Origin: Planctomycetaceae bacterium
Lineage (GTDB): Bacteria; Planctomycetota; Phycisphaerae; Tepidisphaerales; Tepidisphaeraceae
DNA length: 64,000 nucleotides
Reading direction: 5' to 3'
Assembly (NCBI GenBank): GCA_027487775.1
Contig: JAIYCY010000025.1
Coordinates: 211,692 to 275,691 of the forward strand
Shown: piece after piece, positions 32,650 to 42,117 of the stretch
Position numbering within the stretch: the first letter of the stretch is position 1
Layout: each line of letters begins with the position of its first letter
Program-made: the position numbers and the translations under genes
The notes under the pieces: generated by a model
Databases searched by the model: none
Seen by the model: the letters and a program-made list of their open reading frames with translations, nothing else
What the model was told of the DNA's origin: nothing

Positions 32650-33711
32650 TTAAGCGTTGTTTCCGCCGATCATGCGTCCGACACCGCCGAGCACGCTGCC
32701 CTCGCCCTTCCCGCCACCGACGGCAGCGATGACACGACCTGCGAGTCGACTGAACGGCAGGCTCTGCAGCCAGATTTCGCCCGGCCCGGTGAGGATCGCG
32801 AAGAAAAGTCCTTCCCCGCCGAAGATTTTATTCTTCACTCCGCCGACCATTTGGATGTCGTATTGAACGGACTTGGTGAATGCGACGATGCACCCTGTAT
32901 CGACTTTCACTTGTTCGCCTGGCGCGAGCGTGCGTTTGACGAGACATCCGCCGGCATGCACGAAGGCGAATCCCGAACCGCTCAGCCGCTGCATGATGAA
33001 TCCTTCTCCGCCGAAGAGTCCCACGCCGATTTTCTTTTGGAAGGCGATGCCGACGCTGACGCCGCGTGCGGCGGCAAGGAAGGAGTCCTTCTGGCAGATC
33101 AGTTCTGCTTCAGGCATTTGCCCGAGATCAATGGCGAGGATCGTCCCGGGGTAGGGCGCGGCAAATGCGACCTGTGCACGGCCCGCCCCGGCGGCGGTGA
33201 ATGTTGTCATGAAGAGGCTCTCGCCGGTGAGTGCGCGTTTGCCTGCGGTCATCAGTTTGCCGAGGAACCCACTCTGCTGTTCGCTGCTCGGATCGCCGAA
33301 GCGTGTCTCCATCTGGACGTCGGGCGTCATGAACATCATCCCGCCAGGTTCTGCGATGACTGTTTCACCAGGATCGAGCGTGACGAGCACATACTGCATT
33401 TCTTCGCCGAAGATTTCGTAGTCGATGACGTCGGCGGACCTTCGCGACGTCGGGGACGCGTTCATGGCCGGGCTGGAATTCGGCATGCCCGGCGGAGGGG
33501 GCACCGGTGGAAATCCACCGCCTGTCAATCGCTCGGCGACGGCGGGGACCTGCCCTGCTTCAGTCCACGCGCTCATGCCCGGCCCGTAGACCAGCGACTT
33601 GGGCCCTGCCGTCTGCATGACGGTCGCAACGAGCGCATCGAGCGTCATCGGACCCTTTGATGCACCCGCTCGATCAACGCAATACCAAACGGCATCCTGT
33701 GACTGTGACAT
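32650..33711 (-). CDS. AIM24/TIGR00266-family protein with N-terminal GYF-like domain
   Basis: 353 residues. Residues 5-62 resemble the GYF_2 module (VWYCVDRAGASKGPMTLDAL; SLVYGPGMSAWTEAGQVP). A Pro-rich linker (GGGFPPVPPPPGMPNSS) leads to an AIM24 domain: YEIFGEEMQYVLVTLDPGET, VIAEPGGMMFM, FMQRL-like and the final LPFSRLAGRVIAAVGGGKGE. AIM24 proteins are beta-sandwich proteins of unclear biochemical role; GYF modules bind proline-rich or membrane partners. A membrane-associated role is a guess. The gene is alone, minus strand, upstream of glpK. Confidence 0.85.
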   Translation of the reverse strand: MSQSQDAVWYCVDRAGASKGPMTLDALVATVMQTAGPKSLVYGPGMSAWTEAGQVPAVAERLTGGGFPPVPPPPGMPNSSPAMNASPTSRRSADVIDYEIFGEEMQYVLVTLDPGETVIAEPGGMMFMTPDVQMETRFGDPSSEQQSGFLGKLMTAGKRALTGESLFMTTFTAAGAGRAQVAFAAPYPGTILAIDLGQMPEAELICQKDSFLAAARGVSVGIAFQKKIGVGLFGGEGFIMQRLSGSGFAFVHAGGCLVKRTLAPGEQVKVDTGCIVAFTKSVQYDIQMVGGVKNKIFGGEGLFFAILTGPGEIWLQSLPFSRLAGRVIAAVGGGKGEGSVLGGVGRMIGGNNA

Positions 33712-33815
33712 GGCTTTAGCTCCAAGAGTTGGACGACACGATACTCTACAGCGTCGATGCAGGAAGCTCTATCGGTCGTTCGGATCGATTGATCACGCGG
33801 CGACTTCCAACCTGT

Positions 33816-35816
33816 TCACGATTGTCGATTGAAGTATTCCGCTTCGAGTTCGCGAAGCTTGTCTGCCAGTTGGTCGACCGCGAGCTGTGCCTGCCGCGCC
33901 CGTCCGGAGTCGCGGAAGATCGACGGCTCGGCGAGTTTCTCCTGCGCGGCGGCGAGTTCGATCTCCGTCTCGGTGATGCCGGACTCGAGTTGCTCAACAC
34001 TCAATGTCCCGAATCGACGCGCGTACGGGTTGTCCTTCTTCTTCGCTTGGGCTGGCTGATTGGACTTTGCTGGCGGCTGCACTGACGACTGTGCGGCAGG
34101 CTTTGCGGTCGGCTTGGCCTGCGTGCCAGACTTCTCCTGCGATGTGGATTTGGCTTGCGTATTGAATTTGTTTGGAGACTTCCTGCCCGCTGCTTCAGCC
34201 CGCGCGGCGGCGAGTTCCTGCTGACGCTCGCGCCACGCTGACCAATTGCCGACGAAATCGCTGGCGTTCGGCGGATCGAGCACGATGAGGCGTTTGGCGA
34301 CGCGATCGAGGAAATGACGATCGTGGCTCACGCAGAGGATCGAGCCCTCGAATCGTTCGAGCGTGTTCTCGAGCGCTTCGACGCTCTTGAGATCGAGGTG
34401 GTTGGTCGGTTCATCGAGCAGCAGGACGTTGGGCCTTTGCAGCAGCAGCTTGGTGAGCGCGACGCGTGCCTTCTCTCCGCCGCTGAGGAGCTTCATGGGC
34501 TTGTCGGTGTCATCACCGCTGAAGAGCATGGCACCGAGGGCGTCGCGGAGTTGTTGATCGGTGTAGCCTTCGGTAGCGCTGAGTACTTCGTCGATGATTG
34601 AAAGCTCGGGATCGAAATCGTCGAGTCGCTGGTCGTAATATCCGACGCGGATGTTGGCACCCCAAAGGACTTCGCCGGCCTCGGCGTCGATTTCGCCGAC
34701 GAGTGCGCGGAGGAGCGTGGTCTTGCCCGAGCCGTTGGGTCCGATGATGCCGATGCGTTCGCCGCGGGTGATGTCGAAGGCGATGTCCTGCCAGATGGTT
34801 CGACCGTCGAACTGTTTGGTGAGATCTTTGATTCGCAGCAGTCGATCGCCGGCCCGTTGGTCGGTGGAGATCTTCAGATTCATTGCGCGGCGTGACTGAA
34901 TCTGATCGATCATTTGGTCGCTACTGAGGAGTCGCTCGAGCTGTTTCTTTCGACCGGCGGCTTGCCTTGCGCGTTGGCCTGCGCCGAATCTCCGGATGTA
35001 TTCCTGTTGTTTTTCGATGTGGGCGCGTTGCTGGTCATAGGCGCGGGTCTGGCTCAGCACTTCGACTTCGCGTTGTTTCTCGAAGGCGGTGTAGTTGCCG
35101 GGATAGCTGCTGAGTTGACATCGGGTGAGCCATGCAATTCGTGTGGCGACGCGATCGAGAAGGTAGCGATCGTGGCTGATGACGATGACAGCGCCCTTGA
35201 ATCCGATGAGCCACTCTTCGAGCCATTCGGTGGCGGTGATGTCGAGGTGGTTGGTCGGTTCGTCGAGCAGAATGAGATCGGGTTCTGCGACGAGGAGTTT
35301 GGCGAGTGCGAGTCGTGCCCGCTGTCCGCCGGACAGAGCATCGACGGGCTTTTCCCAGTCGCTTCGTGCGAGACCCACGCCGTCAAGCGTGGCTTCGAGC
35401 TTGTGTCGCCAGGCATATCCGCCCGCCTCTTCGAAGCGATGTTGGACGTCTTCGTATCGCTTCATTACGCGATCGAGATCGTCGGTCTCACCCATTTCAT
35501 GTTCGAGTTCACGCATTTCGTGCGCGAGGTCGTGAAGATCTTTGAATGCGAGTTCGGCCTCGTCGATGAGGGACTGGCCGGGCGTGAACTTTGGATCTTG
35601 TTCGAGGATGCCGACAGTGGCGTTGCGAGCGATGCTGACATCGCCCGACTCGGGGCGCAACTCGCTGGTGAGCATGCGAAAGAGCGTTGTCTTGCCCGCG
35701 CCGTTGTCGCCGATCAGACCGACGCGCTCGCCGCGATCGATGGCGAAGCTGAGGCGATCGAACATGACGCGATCGCCGAAGGAGAGGATAAGGTTGGTCA
35801 ACTGCGCGAGGGGCAT
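33816..35816 (-). CDS. ABC-F family ATPase (Uup-like)
   Basis: 666 residues, two ABC domains and no membrane domain. Walker A motifs are GDNGAGKTT (about residue 40) and GPNGSGKTT (about 360); signatures are LSGGQRARLALAKL and LSGGEKARVALTKL; Walker B motifs are LILLDEPTNHLD and VLLLDEPTNHLD. Between the domains is the interdomain linker with an Arg/Gln-rich helix (GAGQRARQAAGRKKQLER). After residue 530 a Lys/Gln/Pro/Ala-rich tether leads to a C-terminal coiled coil (LESGITETEIELAAAQEKLA), as in Uup. ABC-F proteins act on ribosomes; Uup also affects transposon excision. It lies between the AIM24 gene and the phosphohexomutase. Confidence 0.93.
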   Translation of the reverse strand: MPLAQLTNLILSFGDRVMFDRLSFAIDRGERVGLIGDNGAGKTTLFRMLTSELRPESGDVSIARNATVGILEQDPKFTPGQSLIDEAELAFKDLHDLAHEMRELEHEMGETDDLDRVMKRYEDVQHRFEEAGGYAWRHKLEATLDGVGLARSDWEKPVDALSGGQRARLALAKLLVAEPDLILLDEPTNHLDITATEWLEEWLIGFKGAVIVISHDRYLLDRVATRIAWLTRCQLSSYPGNYTAFEKQREVEVLSQTRAYDQQRAHIEKQQEYIRRFGAGQRARQAAGRKKQLERLLSSDQMIDQIQSRRAMNLKISTDQRAGDRLLRIKDLTKQFDGRTIWQDIAFDITRGERIGIIGPNGSGKTTLLRALVGEIDAEAGEVLWGANIRVGYYDQRLDDFDPELSIIDEVLSATEGYTDQQLRDALGAMLFSGDDTDKPMKLLSGGEKARVALTKLLLQRPNVLLLDEPTNHLDLKSVEALENTLERFEGSILCVSHDRHFLDRVAKRLIVLDPPNASDFVGNWSAWRERQQELAAARAEAAGRKSPNKFNTQAKSTSQEKSGTQAKPTAKPAAQSSVQPPAKSNQPAQAKKKDNPYARRFGTLSVEQLESGITETEIELAAAQEKLAEPSIFRDSGRARQAQLAVDQLADKLRELEAEYFNRQS

Positions 35817-35846
35817 ATGAAATAGTGAGTGTCTGGTCGCCCGTGG

Positions 35847-37235
35847 CTAGTGGCTCGTGGCGAGGGTTTGGTGGACGATTTGCTGGACTTGTTTGATACG
35901 CGACTCAGCGGACTCGCGTGTGGGCGCTTCGGCGATGATGCGCATGATCGGTTCGGTGTTGCTGGGGCGGGCGTGGACCCACGCGTCGGGCCAATCGATG
36001 CGGATGCCGTCCTGCGTATCAACTTTTTCGTTTGCGAAGTGATTTTGAAGCGCTGCGACCGCGCGGTTTGCATCCTCTCGACGACATTCGAATTTGTCTT
36101 TGATGATGACGTATTTTGGCAGGTCATCGACGATCTGACTGAGCGGGCGATTTTCCTCGGCCATCAGCGCGAGCGTGTAGGCGATGGAGGTGAGAGAATC
36201 TCGACCGGCGACGATGCGAGGATCGATAACCCCGCCGTTGCCTTCGCCGCCAATGACGGCGTTGTGTGCGAGCATGCCTTCGACAACATTGGCTTCACCG
36301 ACGGGCGTGCGGATCACGCGCCCGCCGTGCCGGGTGGCGATGTCATCGAGCATGCGGCTGGTCGAGAGATTAGCCGCCGCGAGAGATCCGGGCCTTTTGC
36401 GGAGGATGTATTCTGCGGCGATGGCGAGCGTGTATTCCTCGCCGATGTAGCGACCATTTTCATCGACGATGGCAAGTCGATCGGCATCAGGATCCTGGGC
36501 GAATCCGACGTGAGCCTTCTGTCGCCTCACTTCCTCGCACAGGCCGATGAGATTCTTTTCGGTGGGTTCGGGTTCGTGTGCGAATTGCCCGGTTGGTTCG
36601 CCATTGATTTGGATCACACTGCAGCCGAGTTTGCTGAGGAGCGTGCTTCCGCCGACGCAGCCTGCGCCGTTGATGCTGTCGATGACGACTTTGAACCGTT
36701 TGGATGCGATGCCCAGCACATCGACATGCGACAGGACGCGATCGACGTGATGTGTATTGGTTTGATCGCTCGACGAGGATGCGACGAGTTTGTCGACGCT
36801 GACGTACGCGCGCTCGCCGGAGCGGAAGCGTTCGATGACTTTGGAGATGAACGTGGGCGGTGGAGCAATTCCGCGGCGATCGAGAAGCTTCAGGCCGTTC
36901 CAGATGATGGGGTTGTGGCTTGCGGTGGCGACAATGCCGGCGTCGGCGTTAAGCCTTTTGACCATCATCGCGGTGCCGGGTGTGGTGACGACGCCGAGGT
37001 CGATGACGTGTGCGCCCGAGGCCGTCAGCGCCGCGACCGCGGCATCGCGAACGAATCCGCCGCTGGGTCGTGAATCGCGTCCGAAGACGACGACGAAGTG
37101 CTTCCCGTTGGAAGGCGTTTCGGTGGCTTTGAGATGAGAAATGAAAGCGTGCGCGTAGGCACCGATCACCTCAGGCGAGAGGCTTTCGCCCACGAGGCCC
37201 CGTAAGCCCGACACCCCCAACATCAATGTGCTCAT
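35847..37235 (-). CDS. glmM: Phosphoglucosamine mutase / phosphomannomutase family protein
   Basis: 462 residues. Alpha-D-phosphohexomutase: the phospho-Ser loop TASHNP, the metal loop DPDADRLA, the sugar loop GEGNGG and the phosphate-binding RPSNTEPIMRI are all present. The start MLGVSGLRGLVGESLSP is typical for this family. GlmM makes glucosamine-1-phosphate for peptidoglycan, but phosphomannomutases share these motifs; I favour GlmM with modest certainty. It lies just upstream of the ABC-F gene, 30 bases apart, same strand. Confidence 0.85.
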   Translation of the reverse strand: MSTLMLGVSGLRGLVGESLSPEVIGAYAHAFISHLKATETPSNGKHFVVVFGRDSRPSGGFVRDAAVAALTASGAHVIDLGVVTTPGTAMMVKRLNADAGIVATASHNPIIWNGLKLLDRRGIAPPPTFISKVIERFRSGERAYVSVDKLVASSSSDQTNTHHVDRVLSHVDVLGIASKRFKVVIDSINGAGCVGGSTLLSKLGCSVIQINGEPTGQFAHEPEPTEKNLIGLCEEVRRQKAHVGFAQDPDADRLAIVDENGRYIGEEYTLAIAAEYILRKRPGSLAAANLSTSRMLDDIATRHGGRVIRTPVGEANVVEGMLAHNAVIGGEGNGGVIDPRIVAGRDSLTSIAYTLALMAEENRPLSQIVDDLPKYVIIKDKFECRREDANRAVAALQNHFANEKVDTQDGIRIDWPDAWVHARPSNTEPIMRIIAEAPTRESAESRIKQVQQIVHQTLATSH

Positions 37236-37323
37236 GTCTGATTCTTCCCGATGCTGAACCCCGAAACCTGATCATCCGTCAGCAGGTTGGCCGGACGGAT
37301 CAATTAACAGATCCAAAACAGGA

Positions 37324-37701
37324 TCAGAGGAGGAAGACCTTCTCTGCGTCCGCTTGAGTCGGCTTGATGATGAGAACTTTGTCGAGGCGTGTGATGCGTA
37401 GCAGTTCCTGCAGGCGTGGGCCGATGCCGCAAAGGATCATTTTTCCTTTGAGCGCGCCGAGCTTTTTATTCATGTTGACGATGATGCCGATGGCCTGACT
37501 GGAGACGTATTGGACCGAGCTGAAATCGAGAATGATCTTGCGACGGTCTTCCTTTTCGATGAGGTGGTAGAGCCGTTGTCCGGTTTTGTCGAGGACGACG
37601 GCATCCATGAGGGATGGAGCGCGAAACTCAACGACCATCACGTCCTTGATCGGCTGGAGCGTAAAGGGCAAATCGTCGGCAGGCGGGATCACGTCGGGCA
37701 T
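37324..37701 (-). CDS. STAS-domain protein (anti-sigma factor antagonist-like)
   Basis: 125 residues, a single STAS domain. VMVVEFRAPSLMD and the helix region RKIILDFSSVQYVSSQAIG fit the fold; the Ser pair in VSSQAIG is where anti-sigma antagonists are phosphorylated. In related systems such proteins bind an HPK-type anti-sigma kinase and release a sigma factor. No kinase or sigma gene is in the window, so the partner is unknown. It is divergent from mfd. Confidence 0.88.
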   Translation of the reverse strand: MPDVIPPADDLPFTLQPIKDVMVVEFRAPSLMDAVVLDKTGQRLYHLIEKEDRRKIILDFSSVQYVSSQAIGIIVNMNKKLGALKGKMILCGIGPRLQELLRITRLDKVLIIKPTQADAEKVFLL

Positions 37702-37841
37702 GGGTTCCTCATGGTCAGAACTTTTCTTGAGTTTCGGGCGTTAGAAGCATACGCAATCGCCGCCCAAACGCGAGCGAGCCAGATTGATCTGAGGATTGCT
37801 GGGTTGGCCGGTTCGCGTTCGCACATGCGCGGCTGGCGGAC

Positions 37842-37847
37842 TAGAAT
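37842..37847 (+). promoter_or_regulatory. Possible -10 element just upstream of mfd
   Basis: TAGAAT, seven bases before the ATG at 37854. If used, transcription would start at or near the ATG and the message would be leaderless. No matching -35 was found, so this is only suggestive. Confidence 0.3.
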
Positions 37848-37853
37848 ATTGAT

Positions 37854-40800
37854 ATGCAACAGACAGAGGCACGTCGGCGACTCTTGGAGTCGTCCGAGCT
37901 GGCAGCGCTTGCGCGATCGGTGTCGCAATCGCGCGCGGTGATCGCAAGTGGATTGTGGGGCTCGAGCGTTGCGCTGGTGATGGCGGCGTTGCGAACGGAG
38001 ACGGATCGTCCGGTGGCTCTGGTGTGTGGGCATCTCGATGAAGCCGACGACCTTGCCGACGATGTGGCATTTTTCTGCGACGCAAGGCCTGAGGTGCTGC
38101 CCGCAGTCGACACCGCAGGCGGGCTCGGTCGGGCGAGCGAAGAGCAGGTCGCGGATCGTCTCCGGCTCGTCACGCGGCTCACCGGCATGGCATCGCATGC
38201 CGACCACGCATCTACGAAATCATCAACTCCAGGGAAGCGTCAGCCGGATCTGATTATCCCGATTCAGGCGTTGATGCAATCGGTGCCGGATCGCGATGAA
38301 CTGAAGTGGCTTCTCTACACGATCTCGGCGGGGCAAATGCTCGAACCGGAGAAGCTGATCGTCTGGCTCGCGGATCACGGATACAACCGGCTCGAGCAGG
38401 TCGAAGTGCCCGGCGATTTTGCGGTGCGTGGCGGAATCGTCGATGTCTACATTCCCGGTGACATTCCCGGCTCAGATCAGGTCGGACTGCCCATTCGTAT
38501 CGATTTCTTTGGCGATCAGGTCGAAAGCATCCGCAGCTTCGATCTCGAAACCCTCGGCTCGGGCGACCGCCTGCAGGAGATCACGCTCTATGACATCGCA
38601 GGTCGCAGCCCGACGACAAGCACGAGCCTGCTGCACCTGCTTGATCCATCGACGATTCTGATCTGGTGGCAGCCGCTCGAGATCGCAGAGCAAGGCAAGA
38701 GCTACCTCGAGCGCGTGCCCGACCAGCGTGGCATGTACCCGTTGGCCGCCCTGCTGCGTGCGGCCGAGCGATTCAGTATCGTCGAGCTTTCTCCCTTTGA
38801 TCAGGGTAAGGCCAGCCTCATCACATCGATAGAGGATCCGACATCGATCGCGCTGCCCATTCGCTCGGTGCAGAAATTCGAGACCGACATCAAGAAGTCG
38901 ATCGTCGAACTGCGCGACGCGCAGCAATCGACCGACATCACCATCGTTTGTGAGAGTGAGGCCGAGCAGAATCGACTCGAAGAGTTGCTCGATCAACACG
39001 CGCCGGGCCTGAAGCTAAAGCTGAGCCTTGAGCGTGGATTTCTGCATCGAGGATTCGTCTGGGAGGGAAGCGAGCAATCTCGTAACAGAGCTTCGGCGAC
39101 TCGTGCGATGTTGATCCTTCCGCATCACGAATTGTTCCATCGATTCGACGTGCGTCGGCGGATGAAGAAGACGGTGGCGGCCCGAGCGATCGACAGCTTT
39201 TTGGACCTTCAGGTCGGAGATTACGTCGTACATATCGCGCACGGCATCGCCAAGTTCACAGGCATTCATGTTGCGGAGAAGGACGGTCATTCGGAGGAGT
39301 ATCTGACGCTGCGGTTTGCGGATTCGTCGATGCACGTGCCGGTGAGTCGGATCAATCTGATTCAGAAGTATGTAGGCGGATTCAATGGTCATCCGCAGTT
39401 GTCGAAGGTTGGCTCGGGGAGTTGGGAGAAGCAGAAGGAGAAGGTGAGCGAGGCGGTCATGGACATGGCCGCCGAGCTGCTGGAGGTGCAGGCAGCGCGT
39501 CGCGGGACGCCGGGCATTGCGTATCCCGCCGACACGACATGGCAGACCGAGTTTGAGGCCGAGTTTCCGTACACACCCACGCCGGATCAGGCGAGCGGTG
39601 CCGAGGAGATCAAGCGTGACATGCAGCAGCCTCGCCCGATGGATCGGTTGCTGTGCGGCGACGTGGGATACGGCAAGACCGAGCTTGCGATGCGTGCAGC
39701 CTTCAAGGCTGTCGAGCACGGCAAACAGGTGGCCGTCCTCGTGCCGACCACCGTGCTCGCCGAACAGCATGAGCGATCGTTCCGCAATCGGTTTGCTGAT
39801 TATCCGTTCGCGATCGAATCGATTTCGCGTTTCAAGACCGGGAAAGAGGCGAAGAATCTGCTGTCGCAACTCGGACGCGGGGAGATCGACATCATCATCG
39901 GCACGCATCGGCTGTTGAGTCAGGACATCAAGTTTGCCGATCTCGGTCTGGTCGTCATAGACGAAGAGCAACGATTTGGTGTGACGCACAAGGAGCGTCT
40001 GAAGCAGTTCCGCGCGACGGTGGATGTGCTGACGATGTCGGCGACGCCCATCCCGCGAACGCTGCACATGGGGATGGTGGGCCTGCGCGACATCACCTCG
40101 CTGACCACCCCGCCGCAGGATCGTCGTGCGATCGTGACCGAAGTCTGCGCGTACGACGAGAATCGCGTGAAGCTCGCCGTCCAGCGTGAGCTTGCGCGTG
40201 AGGGGCAGGTCTATTACGTTCACAACCGCATCGAAGACATTTATGAGGTTGCCACGAAGATCAACGCGATGGTGCCGGACGCCCGCATTGTCGTCGGGCA
40301 TGGACAGATGAGCGAGGACGAGCTTGAGGATGTGATGCTGCGTTTCATTCGCCACGACGCGGACATTCTGGTCTCGACAACGATCATCGAATCGGGCCTC
40401 GACATCCCGAATGCGAACACGATGCTGATTGATCATGCGGATCAGTTCGGGCTGAGTCAGCTTCACCAATTGCGCGGGCGCGTCGGGCGATATAAACATC
40501 GCGCGTATTGCTATCTGCTCCTCCCGCCGGATCGTCCGATCACACCGATCGCCGCCAAGCGACTGAAGGCGATCGAGGAATACAGCCATCTCGGCGCGGG
40601 GTTTAAGATCGCGATGCGTGATCTTGAGATTCGCGGGGCGGGCAACATCCTCGGGCCCGAGCAGTCGGGTCATATCGCGTCGGTCGGTTATGAACTCTAT
40701 TGCCAGTTGCTCGATGAGGCCGTTCATCAACTGAAGACCGGCAGCAAACCGACGCGTCCCGAGGCGCACATCGAGATCGGCATCTCCAGCCACATCCCGC

Positions 40801-41327
40801 GTACCTACATCGCAAGCGACAAGCAGCGGATGGAACTGTACCGACGAATCTCACGCTGCACGTCGATCGAAGAAATCCAGGCGCTCATCGCCGACATGAC
40901 CGACGCCTTCGGCGAAGCACCTCGCCAGGTCACGGTGCTGACCGCCCTCACCGAGTTGCGGCTGCTCTCAAGCCACTTCGGCATCGAAAGCATCGTGAAG
41001 AAAGATCCCGATCTGGTGCTGAAGGTCATCGACGCACACAAGGCGGGGTTCTGCCTTACGGGTGCGCCGGGGCGTCTGACGGTGGTGAGCGATCGCGAGG
41101 TTTATCTGCGCATGCCCCCGACCTTCATGGAATCTGAGGCCGCCCTGCTGACCCTTCGCAACCTCATGCGAAAGGCCTACGACAGGGAGAAGAATCCCGG
41201 CAGCTCACCAGGCCCAGCGCCGGCGGCGGTTCATGCGACGCCCGCACCCGCGCCGAAGCCGAACGAGAAGAAGACCTCCTCCGCATCGATTCAACGTCCG
41301 AGTAAATCGCCGTTCTCATCGCGATGA
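37854..41327 (+). CDS. mfd: Transcription-repair coupling factor
   Basis: 1157 residues. Mfd pushes stalled RNA polymerase off DNA and recruits UvrA. The UvrB-homology region (GDFAVRGGIVDVYIPG; IRIDFFGDQVESIRSFD) is followed by the RNA polymerase interaction domain (VGDYVVHIAHGIAKFTGIH) and the RecG-like translocase: Walker A GDVGYGKTELAMRA, DEEQRFGVTHKERLKQ, SATPIPRTLHMGMVG, GRVGRYKHRAYCYLL. The C-terminal autoinhibitory domain is present, then a Pro/Ala/Lys-rich tail of about 45 residues not typical of the family. It is divergent from the STAS gene. Confidence 0.97.
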   Translation: MQQTEARRRLLESSELAALARSVSQSRAVIASGLWGSSVALVMAALRTETDRPVALVCGHLDEADDLADDVAFFCDARPEVLPAVDTAGGLGRASEEQVADRLRLVTRLTGMASHADHASTKSSTPGKRQPDLIIPIQALMQSVPDRDELKWLLYTISAGQMLEPEKLIVWLADHGYNRLEQVEVPGDFAVRGGIVDVYIPGDIPGSDQVGLPIRIDFFGDQVESIRSFDLETLGSGDRLQEITLYDIAGRSPTTSTSLLHLLDPSTILIWWQPLEIAEQGKSYLERVPDQRGMYPLAALLRAAERFSIVELSPFDQGKASLITSIEDPTSIALPIRSVQKFETDIKKSIVELRDAQQSTDITIVCESEAEQNRLEELLDQHAPGLKLKLSLERGFLHRGFVWEGSEQSRNRASATRAMLILPHHELFHRFDVRRRMKKTVAARAIDSFLDLQVGDYVVHIAHGIAKFTGIHVAEKDGHSEEYLTLRFADSSMHVPVSRINLIQKYVGGFNGHPQLSKVGSGSWEKQKEKVSEAVMDMAAELLEVQAARRGTPGIAYPADTTWQTEFEAEFPYTPTPDQASGAEEIKRDMQQPRPMDRLLCGDVGYGKTELAMRAAFKAVEHGKQVAVLVPTTVLAEQHERSFRNRFADYPFAIESISRFKTGKEAKNLLSQLGRGEIDIIIGTHRLLSQDIKFADLGLVVIDEEQRFGVTHKERLKQFRATVDVLTMSATPIPRTLHMGMVGLRDITSLTTPPQDRRAIVTEVCAYDENRVKLAVQRELAREGQVYYVHNRIEDIYEVATKINAMVPDARIVVGHGQMSEDELEDVMLRFIRHDADILVSTTIIESGLDIPNANTMLIDHADQFGLSQLHQLRGRVGRYKHRAYCYLLLPPDRPITPIAAKRLKAIEEYSHLGAGFKIAMRDLEIRGAGNILGPEQSGHIASVGYELYCQLLDEAVHQLKTGSKPTRPEAHIEIGISSHIPRTYIASDKQRMELYRRISRCTSIEEIQALIADMTDAFGEAPRQVTVLTALTELRLLSSHFGIESIVKKDPDLVLKVIDAHKAGFCLTGAPGRLTVVSDREVYLRMPPTFMESEAALLTLRNLMRKAYDREKNPGSSPGPAPAAVHATPAPAPKPNEKKTSSASIQRPSKSPFSSR

Positions 41328-41549
41328 GCGGTCACGTCTTCGTCTGTCGCGCCGGTATATTTCATTTGCCCGCAAGTCAAACCGGGGGCACACTTCAGGC
41401 AATGAATCTGCCACTTGCCATCCCGATCCTCAGCGTCGTGCAGTGGCGTGTTCTTGTCCTGACGATCGCAACATTTGCGGCGCTATGTTGAGCACCTGAT
41501 CGTCGGTCAATGGTTCGCTCGCTGGCTCTCTCAAGCAGATTCCATTCAC

Positions 41550-42035
41550 TTATTCCGCCTGCGTTCCATAGAGATGCAGTTGATGCCCCGCCCGCTTGAA
41601 GCCGTGCTCCTGACAGATTTCATCGAGCAGCCTGGCGAGTTTGTCGCTGCGAAACTCGATCACCCTGCCGTCTTCGACACTGATCAGATAGTCGTTGTGC
41701 TGGCCGTGCGTGAGGACTTCGAAATAGCTTTGTCGATTGTCGAAGAAGACCTGCTTGAGAATGCCGGCGTCATGCAGATGGGTGAGGGTTCGATAGACGG
41801 TCGCGCGACTGACCCGGCCGGCGGAGCGCAGATCGACGACGAGCATGTCGGCGCTGAAGAGTCCTTCACGTCGCAGGGCGGCATCGAGGATCATCGCGCG
41901 TTCGGGAGTGAACTTCAGTTTTTGTCCTCGCAGGTATCGCCGAAAGATCGCGCACGCCGGCTCGAATGGCATGGGCCCGCCGCCGCTTGCGGGGAGTTTG
42001 GGGCGCTCGGGCAAGACCAGGGTCGATCGACTCAT
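41550..42035 (-). CDS. Fur-family transcriptional regulator lacking usual zinc cysteines
   Basis: 161 residues. The winged helix is standard (KLKFTPERAMILDAAL; RVSRATVYRTLTHLHDAGIL). The dimerisation domain differs: where Fur normally has HHDHLIC..C, this protein reads HGQHNDYLISVEDGRVIEF, without the CxxC pair. Only two Cys occur, at PACAIF and EICQEH. Fur proteins usually sense Fe, Zn, Mn or peroxide; here the structural zinc site is missing and the regulatory site is partly altered, so the signal may differ. It starts MSRSTLVLPERPKLPASGG, a longer N-terminal tail than usual. It lies just downstream of the MFS transporter gene. Confidence 0.85.
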   Translation of the reverse strand: MSRSTLVLPERPKLPASGGGPMPFEPACAIFRRYLRGQKLKFTPERAMILDAALRREGLFSADMLVVDLRSAGRVSRATVYRTLTHLHDAGILKQVFFDNRQSYFEVLTHGQHNDYLISVEDGRVIEFRSDKLARLLDEICQEHGFKRAGHQLHLYGTQAE

Positions 42036-42117
42036 GCACCAATCATATCCGATCAGCGGCCAAAGACACCGAACAACCTTCGACGGCCCCCTGCTCGATT
42101 CGGTCTCATCCGGACAC

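Noticed and set aside
39015..40793. 592-residue minus-strand frame inside mfd
   Set aside because: Antisense shadow; the plus strand carries intact Mfd motifs.
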